Part shown: positions 1-7,654 of the stretch, one piece after another | Layout: each line of letters opens with the position of its first letter | Numbering within the stretch: the stretch's first letter is position 1 | Assembly: GCA_004321915.1 (NCBI GenBank) | Contig: SCQE01000030.1 | Span: 1 to 64,000 of the forward strand | Reading direction: 5' to 3' | Source: Nitrospirota bacterium | GTDB taxonomy: Bacteria > Nitrospirota > Thermodesulfovibrionia > Thermodesulfovibrionales > Dissulfurispiraceae | DNA: 64,000 bases | Position numbers and translations under genes: made by a program | The notes under the pieces: generated by a model | Told to the model about the DNA's origin: nothing | What the model saw: the letters and a program-made list of their open reading frames with translations, nothing else | Database searches by the model: none

Positions 1-102
1 GTCGTTTTTGCCGTCATACTCGCGAAGGCGGGTATCCAGAAGGTATTGTTTTTAAAGAATACTGGATTCCCCGATCAAGTCGGAGAATGACAAAAACGGG
101 AC
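1..102. repeat. Intergenic inverted-repeat element, possibly cut by the window edge
   Basis: An AT-rich core is flanked by outer arms that pair as CGTTTTTG(cc)GTCAT on the left and ATGACAAAAACG on the right. Inside are the complementary motifs GCGAAGGCGGGTATCCAG and CTGGATTCCCCGAT. The same internal motifs recur at 12549-12683 and in part at 1141-1181, so this is one member of a dispersed family. The left end may lie before position 1. It has no coding capacity. Such elements are usually non-autonomous, MITE-like repeats. Confidence 0.7.
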
Positions 103-254
103 TTTTGCAAGAGCCTCTTATATCAAAGGCATTATGAAAAAAGGGGATACAGGTATAAATTCAAGTTGAACGGCCGGGAAATAAAGTTTCAGTGGTTGGA
201 CCCGGTCTTTGAGTGAGAGGCGGTCTATGCTCCCCTGCTTGTCAAATGCAGGAT

Positions 255-291
255 TTGACAAGGTCCACCCATATGACTATTATAGTCATAT
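255..291 (+). promoter_or_regulatory. Sigma-70 promoter with overlapping palindromic operator for the TA pair
   Basis: A perfect -35 TTGACA (255-260) is followed after 17 nt by TATTAT (278-283). The -10 lies within a perfect inverted repeat, ATATGACTA (271-279) and TAGTCATAT (283-291), with a 3-nt spacer. Transcription would start near 290, just before the GGAGGG ribosome site at 304-309. An operator over the -10 is the usual arrangement for Phd-type autorepression. It also shows that translation starts at 317 rather than further upstream. Confidence 0.75.
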
Positions 292-316
292 AAAGAAGGG
301 TCTGGAGGGCATATCC

Positions 317-610
317 ATGAAAACCGCGGCTGTTTCGGAAATGAAGGCGTCTCTAAGCGAGTACCTGCTAAAAGTAAAGGCAGGGGAAGAGGTCATTGTA
401 ACCGACAGGGGCAGACCGATTGCCAAACTCGTGCCGATCGAAAGAGGGGATGAAAATATTCCGGCGCATCTTTTATCTCTTGAAAAGGCCGGGTTAGCGA
501 AAATTGGAAAGGGCAAAATACCAAAAGGTTTTTGGGATCTGCCGCGACCGAAAGATCCGAAAGACAGGGCGCTTAAAGTTCTTCTGCAGGAACGGGAGGA
601 CTCCCGATGA
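317..610 (+). CDS. Phd/YefM-family antitoxin
   Basis: Antitoxin of a type II TA pair, expected to bind its own operator with its N-terminal half and neutralise the PIN toxin encoded next. The N-terminus is a typical Phd/YefM fold: MKTAAVSEMKASLSEYL, then the motif EEVIVTDRGRPIAKLVP at about residues 23-39. The C-terminal third is basic, then charged, and probably wraps the toxin. I chose ATG 317 because GGAGGG sits 7 nt upstream and a promoter/operator at 255-291 would exclude the upstream codons from the mRNA. The stop overlaps the toxin start as ATGA (607-610), implying translational coupling. The length of 97 residues is normal for the family. Confidence 0.88.
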   Translation: MKTAAVSEMKASLSEYLLKVKAGEEVIVTDRGRPIAKLVPIERGDENIPAHLLSLEKAGLAKIGKGKIPKGFWDLPRPKDPKDRALKVLLQEREDSR

Positions 611-1041
611 TGTTCTGGGATGCTTCAGCCCTCATCCCATTATTCATGGAGGAAACCAAAACTAAAACGGTGCGGAAGATTGCAGGACATGACGGCGCTA
701 TTGTCGCATGGTGGGGAAGCCCTATAGAATGCTGCTCGGCGTTTGCCCGTTTGCGCCGTGAGGGCCATCTGCAAACAGGCGAGGAAGACCGTCTGCGGCA
801 TCTGCTCTCTCTTTTATCGGACTCATGGACAGAGATTTCACCCGGGAAGGACCTCAGGAACACGGCTGAGAAGCTCCTGCTTACGCACCCATTGCGCGCG
901 GCTGATTCGTTTCAACTGTCCGCCGCTTTAATCTGGGCCGGGAAAAATCCAAAGGGGTTTTCCTTTGTATGTCTTGATCAAAGATTACGATTGGCGGCAA
1001 GGAATGAAGGGTTTACCTTACTGCCTGACAAACTTCCCTGA
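607..1041 (+). CDS. PIN-domain toxin (VapC-type RNase)
   Basis: Predicted Mg-dependent endoribonuclease toxin of 144 residues. PIN acidic residues are visible in order: D5 in MMFWDASAL, E41 in SPIECCSAF, D100 in RAADSFQLS and D124 in VCLDQRL. It overlaps the upstream Phd-type antitoxin by 4 bp, the standard antitoxin-first arrangement. The likely target is tRNA or rRNA, as in other VapC proteins, but the sequence does not show which. The active-site residues look intact, so the pair is probably functional. Confidence 0.87.
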   Translation: MMFWDASALIPLFMEETKTKTVRKIAGHDGAIVAWWGSPIECCSAFARLRREGHLQTGEEDRLRHLLSLLSDSWTEISPGKDLRNTAEKLLLTHPLRAADSFQLSAALIWAGKNPKGFSFVCLDQRLRLAARNEGFTLLPDKLP

Positions 1042-1107
1042 TCCGGGCGCTTCAGTCACATTTGTCTTCCCGTTCCTTGATGTTATTTCATAATTGCTGA
1101 TTATGGC

Positions 1108-1129
1108 AGCCCCCCGGGTTGTGGGGGCT
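1108..1129. other. Stem-loop between convergent genes
   Basis: AGCCCCC (1108-1114) pairs with GGGGGCT (1123-1129) around an 8-nt loop. It lies between the plus-strand toxin and the minus-strand gene ending at 1184. It is followed by A residues on the plus strand and preceded by U residues on the minus strand. It therefore lacks the U-tract of a classical terminator in either direction. It may still protect 3' ends. Confidence 0.4.
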
Positions 1130-1140
1130 AAAAATACAAA

Positions 1141-1181
1141 GACTTCTGGATTCCCGCTCAACGCACTGCGGGAATGACAAA
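1141..1181. repeat. Partial copy of the dispersed inverted-repeat element
   Basis: The sequence reads CTTCTGGATTCCCGCTC, then GCGGGAATGACAAAAAT. The inner arms TTCCCGC (1151-1157) and GCGGGAA (1168-1174) pair. The CTGGATTCC and GGAATGACAAAAA words match the right half of the element at position 1. Only one half is present, so this is a decayed or half-length member. Confidence 0.6.
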
Positions 1182-1183
1182 AA

Positions 1184-2122
1184 TTACCGTCGGGAACGGA
1201 CAGGTAGTACGCGATAACCATAGTAGTAGGAGGGGGCACGGGCGTTCATGCGCTCGCTGCCCCCAGCGAAGTAGAAGTACCACGCATTGGACGAGCCATC
1301 TAATTCTGATGTCCATACCCATTTATCACCTACTCCAAATACAGTGTCAGCATTACCGGGCTTGGATTTGTCATACAAACTCTTTAATTCAGCCCTTGTC
1401 GGCAAGCGCCAACCGCCTCCGTTAAGGCTCAACTTTTGCACATATTCCCCTGCCTCATAATGATTCATATCCCAACTAGGAGCCGGCACCCACTGAAGTG
1501 CAAGTTTTGAGTCCTCGATAATCCCATTTTTAAAAGTGAATCTTTCTGTGGCAATTTTTTCCTGTTCTTCCCTTTTTCCTGATGCAGTTATCGTCGGAGC
1601 TTCCGGAACACTTTCGCCAAGCAGTTTTTTTACAAGCCTCTTGCTTGATTTAATAAGATCGTCAACTCTGCATTCACATTCATCTTCTGATACATTCTCT
1701 ATCTTCCCGGTCTCGACATTGATAAGCGAAAGCGTTAGGTAATAAGTTTTCCCAACCAGACTTACAGAACCGGCTATTATCTTGCCCGCTCCAAGAAGCT
1801 GGCCTGCCTCTACTATACATTGCCCCGAAACACAGCCCGACATCTGGAACTTCTGCTCGCCCAATATCTTATTCATGTTGCCGCGGTCTATCACTTCATA
1901 CTTCTTCGACATAACCAGCTCGCGCCTGATGCTCTCTGTCAATGGCCGGGCAATATCGCTGTCTATTTTCCCGGTAGTTTCAACATCAAAAACAGCAATG
2001 TAATTGTCCATCAGTTTTTGTTTGGGTTTTGGCTTCTCTGCGGCATATGTGAAGGCTGCAACCGAAAGCGTCAGCAGTATAGCCATGATTAAGCGTACAA
2101 CAAATCCAATTCTAATGTTCAT
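1184..2122 (-). CDS. Secreted CsgG-like / DUF1566 two-domain protein
   Basis: A 312-residue exported protein. Residues 1-28 form a signal peptide (basic start, hydrophobic core, then TYAAEKP). Residues of about 40-170 resemble the CsgG/TolB-N-like fold seen in proteins that measure or assemble surface structures: AVFDVETTGKI, KYEVIDRGNMNKIL, then a short Cys-containing stretch and GAGKIIAGSVSLVGKTYYL. The C-terminal part from about 210 is a DUF1566 (Lcl C-terminal) module with GGWRLPTRAELKSLYD and a WVWTSE..SSNAWYFYF..G pattern ending in RVLPVR. Its start overlaps the stop of the DUF433 gene by 4 bp, so it is cotranscribed with that TA pair. The function is not known; a surface or periplasmic role is inferred. 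Confidence 0.75.
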   Translation of the reverse strand: MNIRIGFVVRLIMAILLTLSVAAFTYAAEKPKPKQKLMDNYIAVFDVETTGKIDSDIARPLTESIRRELVMSKKYEVIDRGNMNKILGEQKFQMSGCVSGQCIVEAGQLLGAGKIIAGSVSLVGKTYYLTLSLINVETGKIENVSEDECECRVDDLIKSSKRLVKKLLGESVPEAPTITASGKREEQEKIATERFTFKNGIIEDSKLALQWVPAPSWDMNHYEAGEYVQKLSLNGGGWRLPTRAELKSLYDKSKPGNADTVFGVGDKWVWTSELDGSSNAWYFYFAGGSERMNARAPSYYYGYRVLPVRSRR

Positions 2123-2352
2123 GCTGCAAAAATCTCCTCAGCAGCTACAGCCTTTGAAGCATAAAGAACCGCAGCCCTAATATCATCCTTCTTTAAAAAA
2201 GGATACGATTCCATCAGGTCTTCATAAGTTGCGCCAAATGCAAGTTTTTCGAGTATGATTTCTACGGTAAGCCTTGTGCCTTTTATAACAGGCTTGCCGA
2301 GCATAATTTTAGGGTCCATGTTAACGCGTTTCAAAAGATTTTTTTCTGTCAT
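2119..2352 (-). CDS. DUF433 antitoxin
   Basis: A 77-residue DUF433 protein. The core includes MLGKPVIKGTRLTVEIILEKLAFG and YEDLMESYPFLKKDDIRAAVLYA, the signature of antitoxins paired with PIN-like DUF5615 toxins (VapB45-like). It is the second gene after the toxin, overlapping it by 4 bp. It also overlaps the next gene by 4 bp. It probably binds DNA and represses the operon as well as sequestering the toxin. Confidence 0.85.
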   Translation of the reverse strand: MTEKNLLKRVNMDPKIMLGKPVIKGTRLTVEIILEKLAFGATYEDLMESYPFLKKDDIRAAVLYASKAVAAEEIFAA

Positions 2353-2720
2353 TTTCTAACCTCCAGAGATAGAAATCTGAACTTGTCCTTATTTATTACT
2401 ACAAAATGACCGGACAGGCGGCCTATATGCTCTTTGAATAATTTCTTCAGCAAAATTATTTTCGGGGCAACTTCCTGCCCTTTAATCCTTATGAGAATTA
2501 CACCGCTCGTCAATCTTCTTTGATAAAAAACCAGCTCACCGAAATCCTTGTCGTTAGTCAACAATACTCTATTTTCTGAACGCGCTGATTTTAAAATGTC
2601 TTCATCAGCCATGAAAGGATCAATAGCCGGAACCCATTTGATGTCCAGCCCCTCATTTGTCATATAGTCAACTATCTGTTTCTCGATATTGGCATCAGCC
2701 AAAAATTTCAGTTTATTCAT
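2349..2720 (-). CDS. DUF5615 PIN-like toxin
   Basis: A 123-residue PIN-like (Mut7-C/VapC45-type) putative RNase. The acidic residues sit in KFLADANIEKQ (N-terminal Asp), FMADEDIL and LLTNDKDFGEL, the DUF5615 pattern. The toxin precedes its DUF433 antitoxin, the reverse of most type II pairs but normal for this family. An AAGGTG ribosome site lies about 10 nt before ATG 2720. The C-terminus continues beyond the core for about 40 residues with a basic tail. Confidence 0.85.
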   Translation of the reverse strand: MNKLKFLADANIEKQIVDYMTNEGLDIKWVPAIDPFMADEDILKSARSENRVLLTNDKDFGELVFYQRRLTSGVILIRIKGQEVAPKIILLKKLFKEHIGRLSGHFVVINKDKFRFLSLEVRK

Positions 2721-2823
2721 GCTTATTTTTCACCTTAATTTTAACAGTTTCCACGGCTTTCAGTGCAAAGGCAGAAATTGCAAGCAAGAGCAGTGCCGCA
2801 ATCATAAAACCTATTAATTTCAT
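2713..2823 (-). CDS. Possible 36-residue membrane peptide
   Basis: A short open frame starts MKLIGFMIAALLLLAISAFA and ends in a basic tail. This looks like a single hydrophobic segment plus a charged C-terminus. It overlaps the start of the DUF5615 toxin by 8 bp, so it could be a leader peptide for that operon. No Shine-Dalgarno sequence is visible upstream. The codons are consistent but the evidence is weak. Confidence 0.3.
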   Translation of the reverse strand: MKLIGFMIAALLLLAISAFALKAVETVKIKVKNKHE

Positions 2824-2972
2824 TACGTTAATTTAAAGGAGAGACAGGCTTTTGTCAAGGTAAAATTCACAAAGCGAAATGAGCATTTAAAACTTTACAA
2901 CAGCAGCCCTGAACGGAAGAAGCCCAACCGGATTACTGTCTGAAGTTATAATTCCGGGGTTTCGCCATGACC

Positions 2973-5678
2973 CTACATCAGGCACATGCCCTGAGATTCG
3001 GGCTCCACTGCAGGGCCGTTATATTTTTCGAGCCTGACAGCCGAAACCTTCAGTTCCGGGATCTTGGAGGTCGGGTCCAGCACAGGGTTTGTGAGCCTGT
3101 TGACCGCGCCTTCGGCAAAATGGAATTTCTTGAAAATAACCCCCCGCTGGACCTTGTCCGAGATCTTTGCCCGCGCAATAACATGGCCCCTTCTGCTCTC
3201 GACCTTTACCCAATCATTGTCCTGTATGCCGAGCTTTCCTGCGTCTTCGGAGCTGATCTCTACAAAACTTTCGGGGCAGTACTCCTTGAGCAGCCTTACC
3301 CTGCCTGTCATTGTAGCGGAATGGTATTGATAATAGTCCCTTCCGGTTGTGAGTATGAACGGATATGCGCTGTCAGGGACCTCTGCGGAGGGCCTGTATT
3401 CTACGGCCGCAAACAGCCCTTTACCCCGCGCGATTTTGCCTTTGTGGAGTATGGGCGTGCCCGGATGCGTTTCGTCCGGACAAGGCCACTGCAGGCCGTT
3501 CATTCCGAGCCGCTTATAAGTCAGGCCTGCGTACTGCGGCGTCACTTTTCTCATTTCGTCGAAGATGTCCTCCGCTTTTTCGTACGGCATCGGATGACCC
3601 ATCTTAGCTGCAATGCCGCCTATTATGTCCCAGTCCTGCCTTGCTGTTCCCGGTTCTTTTAGCGCCTTTCTTACAAGCTGCACCCGGCGCTCGGTGTTGG
3701 AAAAGGTGCCGTCCTTTTCTGCAAAGGAAGCGGCCGGAAACACAACGTCCGCCATCCTTGCCGTCTCTGTCATAAAAATATCCTGTACGACAAGCAATTC
3801 AAGATGTCTAAACGATTCTTCGACATGGGTAAGGTCCGGGTCGGTAAGCATAGGGTTCTCGCCCATGATATACATCGCCTTGAGCTTTCCGTCATGCATC
3901 GCATTGGTCATCTCGACCACGGTCAAGCCCGGAACTTCCGAAAGGGATGCGTTCCAGAATTTTTCGAACTTCTCCCTGTTCTCTTTTATATGGACCTTCT
4001 GGTATCCCGGATAAACGTCAGGCAACCCGCCCATGTCGCAGGCACCCTGCACATTGTTCTGGCCCCGAAGGGGGTTGACACCGCTGCCGGGCTTGCCTAA
4101 ATGGCCGCATAAAAGCGCAAGATTCGATACCGCTTTTACATTGTCCGTACCTTTTGAATGCTGCGTAATGCCCATGCAGTAAAGGATTGCTGCGTTCTTG
4201 GCGGTCGCGTACATCCGGGCCGTTTTTATTATGTCGTCCTTCGGCACCCCCGTAAGAGTCTCAACATATTCCGGGGTGTATTTCTCCACGACAGATTTGA
4301 AGGCATCGAAATTCTCGGTGTGCTCTTCTATAAAGGCCTTGTTTTGAAGCCCTTCTTTTAGTATTACATGCGCAAAACCGTTGAGCAGGGCCAGATCGTA
4401 GCCGGGCAGGGGCGAGAGCCAAAGCGCCGACTCCTCGACAAGGTCCGTTCTGCGCGGATCTATTACGACTATTTTTGTGCCCCGGTATCTCGCAAAATGC
4501 CTGAGCCTCATACCGATCACCGGATGGGTTTCGGTATTGTTGCTGCCTATCACTATCATCACTTCAGCTTCGGCAAGATCTTCGATGGAGTTGGTCATCG
4601 CCCCTGAACCGAGTGTGGCGGCCAGCCCGGCCACCGTGCTCGAGTGTCAGAGACGGGCGCAGTGGTCTATATTGTTAGTGCCGATGACCGCCCGCATAAA
4701 TTTCTGGAAAACATAGTTGTCTTCGTTCGTGCATTTTGCAGAGGTAAGCCCTGCTATGCTGTCTGCGCCGTGTTTGCCCTTGATCTCGGCAAGCCGGGAT
4801 GCGACATAATCTATGGCCTCTTCCCAACCCGCCTCTTTCAGGACCCCCTGCTTTTTTATCATCGGGACGGTCAGCCTTTCGGGACTGTTTACATAGCCGT
4901 AGCCGAAACGCCCCTTAACGCAAAGAGAGCCTTTATTGGCCCCGACGTAATCGTTGGTCGTGACCTTGATTGCCTTATTGTCCTTGACATTGAGTTCAAA
5001 GCTGCAACCCACCCCGCAATATGCGCAGACCGTAGCGACCTTTTTGGCCCCTTCAGAAACCCCGTCAGGCAAATTGGCATGGGTCAGTGCGCCGACCGGA
5101 CATGCAGATAAACACTCACCGCACGAGATGCATCTTTCGGGCGCCACTATATCCATCTTGGCGCCTATTCCGTTACCTGAAAGGTCTAGCACAGACCTTC
5201 CGACAACCTCTCTGCAGGACCTTATGCACCTGCTGCACGCAATGCAGCGGTCAGGCCGGTATCTGATAGCGGGCGTGGAATAAGGCCTTTCTTCGGCCTT
5301 GTGTGCGCGCTTCGGCATCGGCGGTTCTGCGCCGTATTCTTTGACCAGATTTTCGAGCTGGCACCTGCCGGCAACGTCGCAAAGTTTGCAATCCATCGGA
5401 TGGGTCTGCAAAATAAAGCCGAGCGTCTGTTTTCGCATCTCCCTCAGCCTCGGGGTGTTCGTCTCTATCACCATGCCGTCAAACGCCTTGGTGGTGCAGG
5501 CTGTAACGGGATTTTCATGACCTTGAATTTCGACGATGCAGAGCCTGCAAGAGCCTATCGGGAGCAGCTTTTCGAGATAACAGAGCGTCGGGATAAAAAC
5601 ACGGTTGCTCCTCGCAGCCTCGAGAATCGTTTTCCCTTCTTCTGCGATTACTGTTTTTCCGTCGATGATCATCTGCAT
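2973..5678 (-). CDS. fdhA: Formate dehydrogenase alpha subunit, selenocysteine-containing
   Basis: A Mo/W-bis-PGD formate dehydrogenase of 901 residues, read through an in-frame UGA at 4647-4649 (Sec344). The protein sequence continues across it as NNIDHCARL-U-HSSTVAGLA, the canonical FDH active site, so this is not a frameshift or a stop. Order: an N-terminal NuoG-like [2Fe-2S] domain (PTLCYL..GSCRLC), a His-Cys3 cluster (HPMDCKLCDVAGRC), two ferredoxin [4Fe-4S] motifs (CIACSRCIRSC, CISCGECLSACP), then the catalytic domain with its own cluster (CAYCGVGC). A molydopterin-binding C-terminus follows (TTGRDYYQYHSATMTGR). There is no signal peptide, so it is cytoplasmic. The stop of the SfrB-like partner lies 21 nt upstream, which points to a soluble NAD(P)-linked FDH. 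It needs selA/B/C/D and fdhD elsewhere. The direction (formate oxidation or CO2 reduction) is not shown. Confidence 0.95.
4610..4642 (-). promoter_or_regulatory. Putative bacterial SECIS hairpin of fdhA
   Basis: On the minus strand, 4 nt after the UGA codon, CGAG pairs with CTCG (4639-4642 with 4610-4613). Above a small internal loop, GGUGGC pairs with GCCGCC (one G-U pair), enclosing a 7-nt loop. Position and size fit a bacterial SECIS, which lies within the coding sequence directly after UGA and binds SelB. The hairpin was folded by eye only. Confidence 0.7.
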
Positions 5679-5699
5679 TCTTGTATCCTCGCCTGTTCT

Positions 5700-7613
5700 C
5701 TATTTGTAAGCATATGTCACAACCCTGTAACACCTTAGGCATCTGGAGGCCTCGGAAATAGCTTCTTGGGCCGTATAGCCTTTTTCAGCCTCGCGGAAAT
5801 CCTTTTTTCTCTCCAGCGGCGGTTCATGTTTTATAGGCAGCCTCTTGACGCCACCCGGAATTTGCAAATCCTCCGCAGGATCATAAACATTAAGTTCTTT
5901 AACAAACCCCTCTATGTTTTCTTCTTCAAAAGATTCAAGTTTCCCGGAAGTCAGGTATTTGTCTATCTTCATGGCGCTAAGCCTGCCGTGCGCACACGCG
6001 CGAATAAGGACATCCGGGCCTGTCACACAATCCCCCCCTGAAAAAACCCCTGCCCTTGTTGTCATAAAATGCTCGTTAACGATAAACGTGCCTCTTTTGT
6101 TGATCTCAACCCCCGGCAGGTTGCAGAAACAGCCGGAATCGCCTTCCTGCCCTATTGCAGCCACAACAACATCCGCAGCAATTATAAATTCGGAGCCGGG
6201 GACCTCGACAGGCCTTCTCCTGCCCGATGCGTCCGGTTCGCCAAGCTCCATACGGAGACATTCGAGCCCTACCACCTTGTTATTTTCGGCCACTATCCTC
6301 TTTGGCGCCGTAAGAAAATGGTATTGAACGCCCTCAGCCTCTGCATCGTTTATTTCGACCGCGTCCGCAGGCATCTCTTTCCTCGAACGGCGGTAAACAA
6401 GGTGCGCTTCGTCGAACCCCACTCTGGAGGCGGTGCGCACGCAGTCTATCGCAACGTTTCCTCCGCCCACAACCGCAATCTTCCGGCCTTTGGGTATCTC
6501 GTCGAGCAGCCCGAGATTTACATTCCTTAGAAAATAAACACCCGGCACAAAGCCGTAATAGCCCTTGTCTTCCCCTTCGATCCCCATGCTTTTGTGGCAG
6601 TGGCATCCGAGGCCCATGAATACTGCCTTGAATCCCTGCCCCTCAAGGTCGTCAAGCGTGAAATGGGCGCCGAGACTCGTGTTATAAACTATCCTGACAC
6701 CGAGGCGTTGAATGTCCTCGACCTCCCGCCTCAATATTTCTCTTGGCAGCCTGTAATCGGGGATTCCGACAGCAGCCATGCCCCCCGACTCAGGGAGCAT
6801 TTCGAATATCGTCGTTTCATATCCGGCTTGGGCCAAAAATTTGGCGCATGTGAGCCCCGCAGGCCCGGCGCCAATAACGGCGACTTTTATGCCTTTGGCC
6901 GGAGCGCATGCCGTGTCCTGTCTTTTCCCGCGCTCAACCTCGAAATCAGCCACAAACCGTTTAAGATGCTTTATCTGCACAGGTTCGTCAATAAGCCCTC
7001 TCCGGCAATTGAATTCACACGGCCTTACGCAAACGCGACCGAGCACGCCCGGCAGGGGAAGTCTTTCTCTTATCACTTCGAGCGATTTCTCGAAACGCCC
7101 GTATTTTATCTCTTCGACATATTTCGGTATGTTCAGGTGTATGGGACAGGCCTGCATGCACGGCGCAGTAAGTATAGAACTGAATTTCCCGGAGTTGTCT
7201 TTTCTCTTTTTGTCTTGAATGGATTTTATAAGCCGCTCTCTGAAATGTTCGATAATATGAATGAAGACCGGGGGCGAACTTTGTCCTATCTGGCACATCG
7301 AGGTCTTGGATATGGTTTCGGAAAGGTTTTTTATCGTGTCTAAGGTATCCGGCCCGCCCTCACCGGCCATCAGCTTGTCGAACAATTCGAGTATTACCGA
7401 GGTCCCGGCCCTGCACGGCATGCACTGTCCGCACGAATAGCGCTGTATGGCCTTTGCGTATTCATGGCAAAGTTCAAGCAGGTCTATTTCAGGGTCAAAT
7501 ACCTTGATGCCCCCCCATCCGGCTACAGCAGCTACTTCCCTGTCAGAATAAGAAAGCTGTCCTTCGCCTTCCACACGCTTATTATTCCAATAACAATAAA
7601 CCGCCTCTCCCAT
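5700..7613 (-). CDS. SfrB-like NAD(P)H-binding flavin/iron-sulfur subunit (NuoF C-terminal + GltD-type)
   Basis: A 637-residue fusion. Residues of about 30-130 match the C-terminal NADH_4Fe-4S part of NuoF (YSCGQCMPCRAG, then TSMCQIG). From about 145 it is a GltD/NfnB-type oxidoreductase: Cys-rich [4Fe-4S] domain (APCMQACPIHLNIPKYV, GRVCVRPCEFNCRRG), FAD Rossmann motif (VAVIGAGPAGLTCAKFLAQAGY), NAD(P) Rossmann motif (IAVVGGGNVAIDCVRTA) and a closing FAD motif (GVFSGGDCVTGPDVLIRACAHG). The arrangement matches SfrB, the partner of FdhA-like SfrA in Geobacter. With the downstream selenoprotein FdhA it should exchange electrons between formate/CO2 and NAD(P)H, possibly with ferredoxin. The gyrA stop lies about 40 bp upstream, so cotranscription with gyrA is possible. 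Confidence 0.88.
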   Translation of the reverse strand: MGEAVYCYWNNKRVEGEGQLSYSDREVAAVAGWGGIKVFDPEIDLLELCHEYAKAIQRYSCGQCMPCRAGTSVILELFDKLMAGEGGPDTLDTIKNLSETISKTSMCQIGQSSPPVFIHIIEHFRERLIKSIQDKKRKDNSGKFSSILTAPCMQACPIHLNIPKYVEEIKYGRFEKSLEVIRERLPLPGVLGRVCVRPCEFNCRRGLIDEPVQIKHLKRFVADFEVERGKRQDTACAPAKGIKVAVIGAGPAGLTCAKFLAQAGYETTIFEMLPESGGMAAVGIPDYRLPREILRREVEDIQRLGVRIVYNTSLGAHFTLDDLEGQGFKAVFMGLGCHCHKSMGIEGEDKGYYGFVPGVYFLRNVNLGLLDEIPKGRKIAVVGGGNVAIDCVRTASRVGFDEAHLVYRRSRKEMPADAVEINDAEAEGVQYHFLTAPKRIVAENNKVVGLECLRMELGEPDASGRRRPVEVPGSEFIIAADVVVAAIGQEGDSGCFCNLPGVEINKRGTFIVNEHFMTTRAGVFSGGDCVTGPDVLIRACAHGRLSAMKIDKYLTSGKLESFEEENIEGFVKELNVYDPAEDLQIPGGVKRLPIKHEPPLERKKDFREAEKGYTAQEAISEASRCLRCYRVVTYAYK

Positions 7614-7654
7614 TGTCCGCCGCCTTGGTGTTTTATTTTAAAAGCATGATAATG

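Noticed and set aside
209-316. N-terminal extension of the first antitoxin from ATG 209
   Set aside because: A strong promoter and operator lie at 255-291 and the ribosome site fits ATG 317.
1108-1129. Intrinsic terminator for the first TA operon
   Set aside because: The stem is good but no U-tract follows on either strand, so it is listed only as a stem-loop.
4634-4660. fdhA appears split into two genes or frameshifted at about 4647
   Set aside because: The frame is unbroken across a single UGA at the known Sec site, with a hairpin directly after it; it is one selenoprotein gene.
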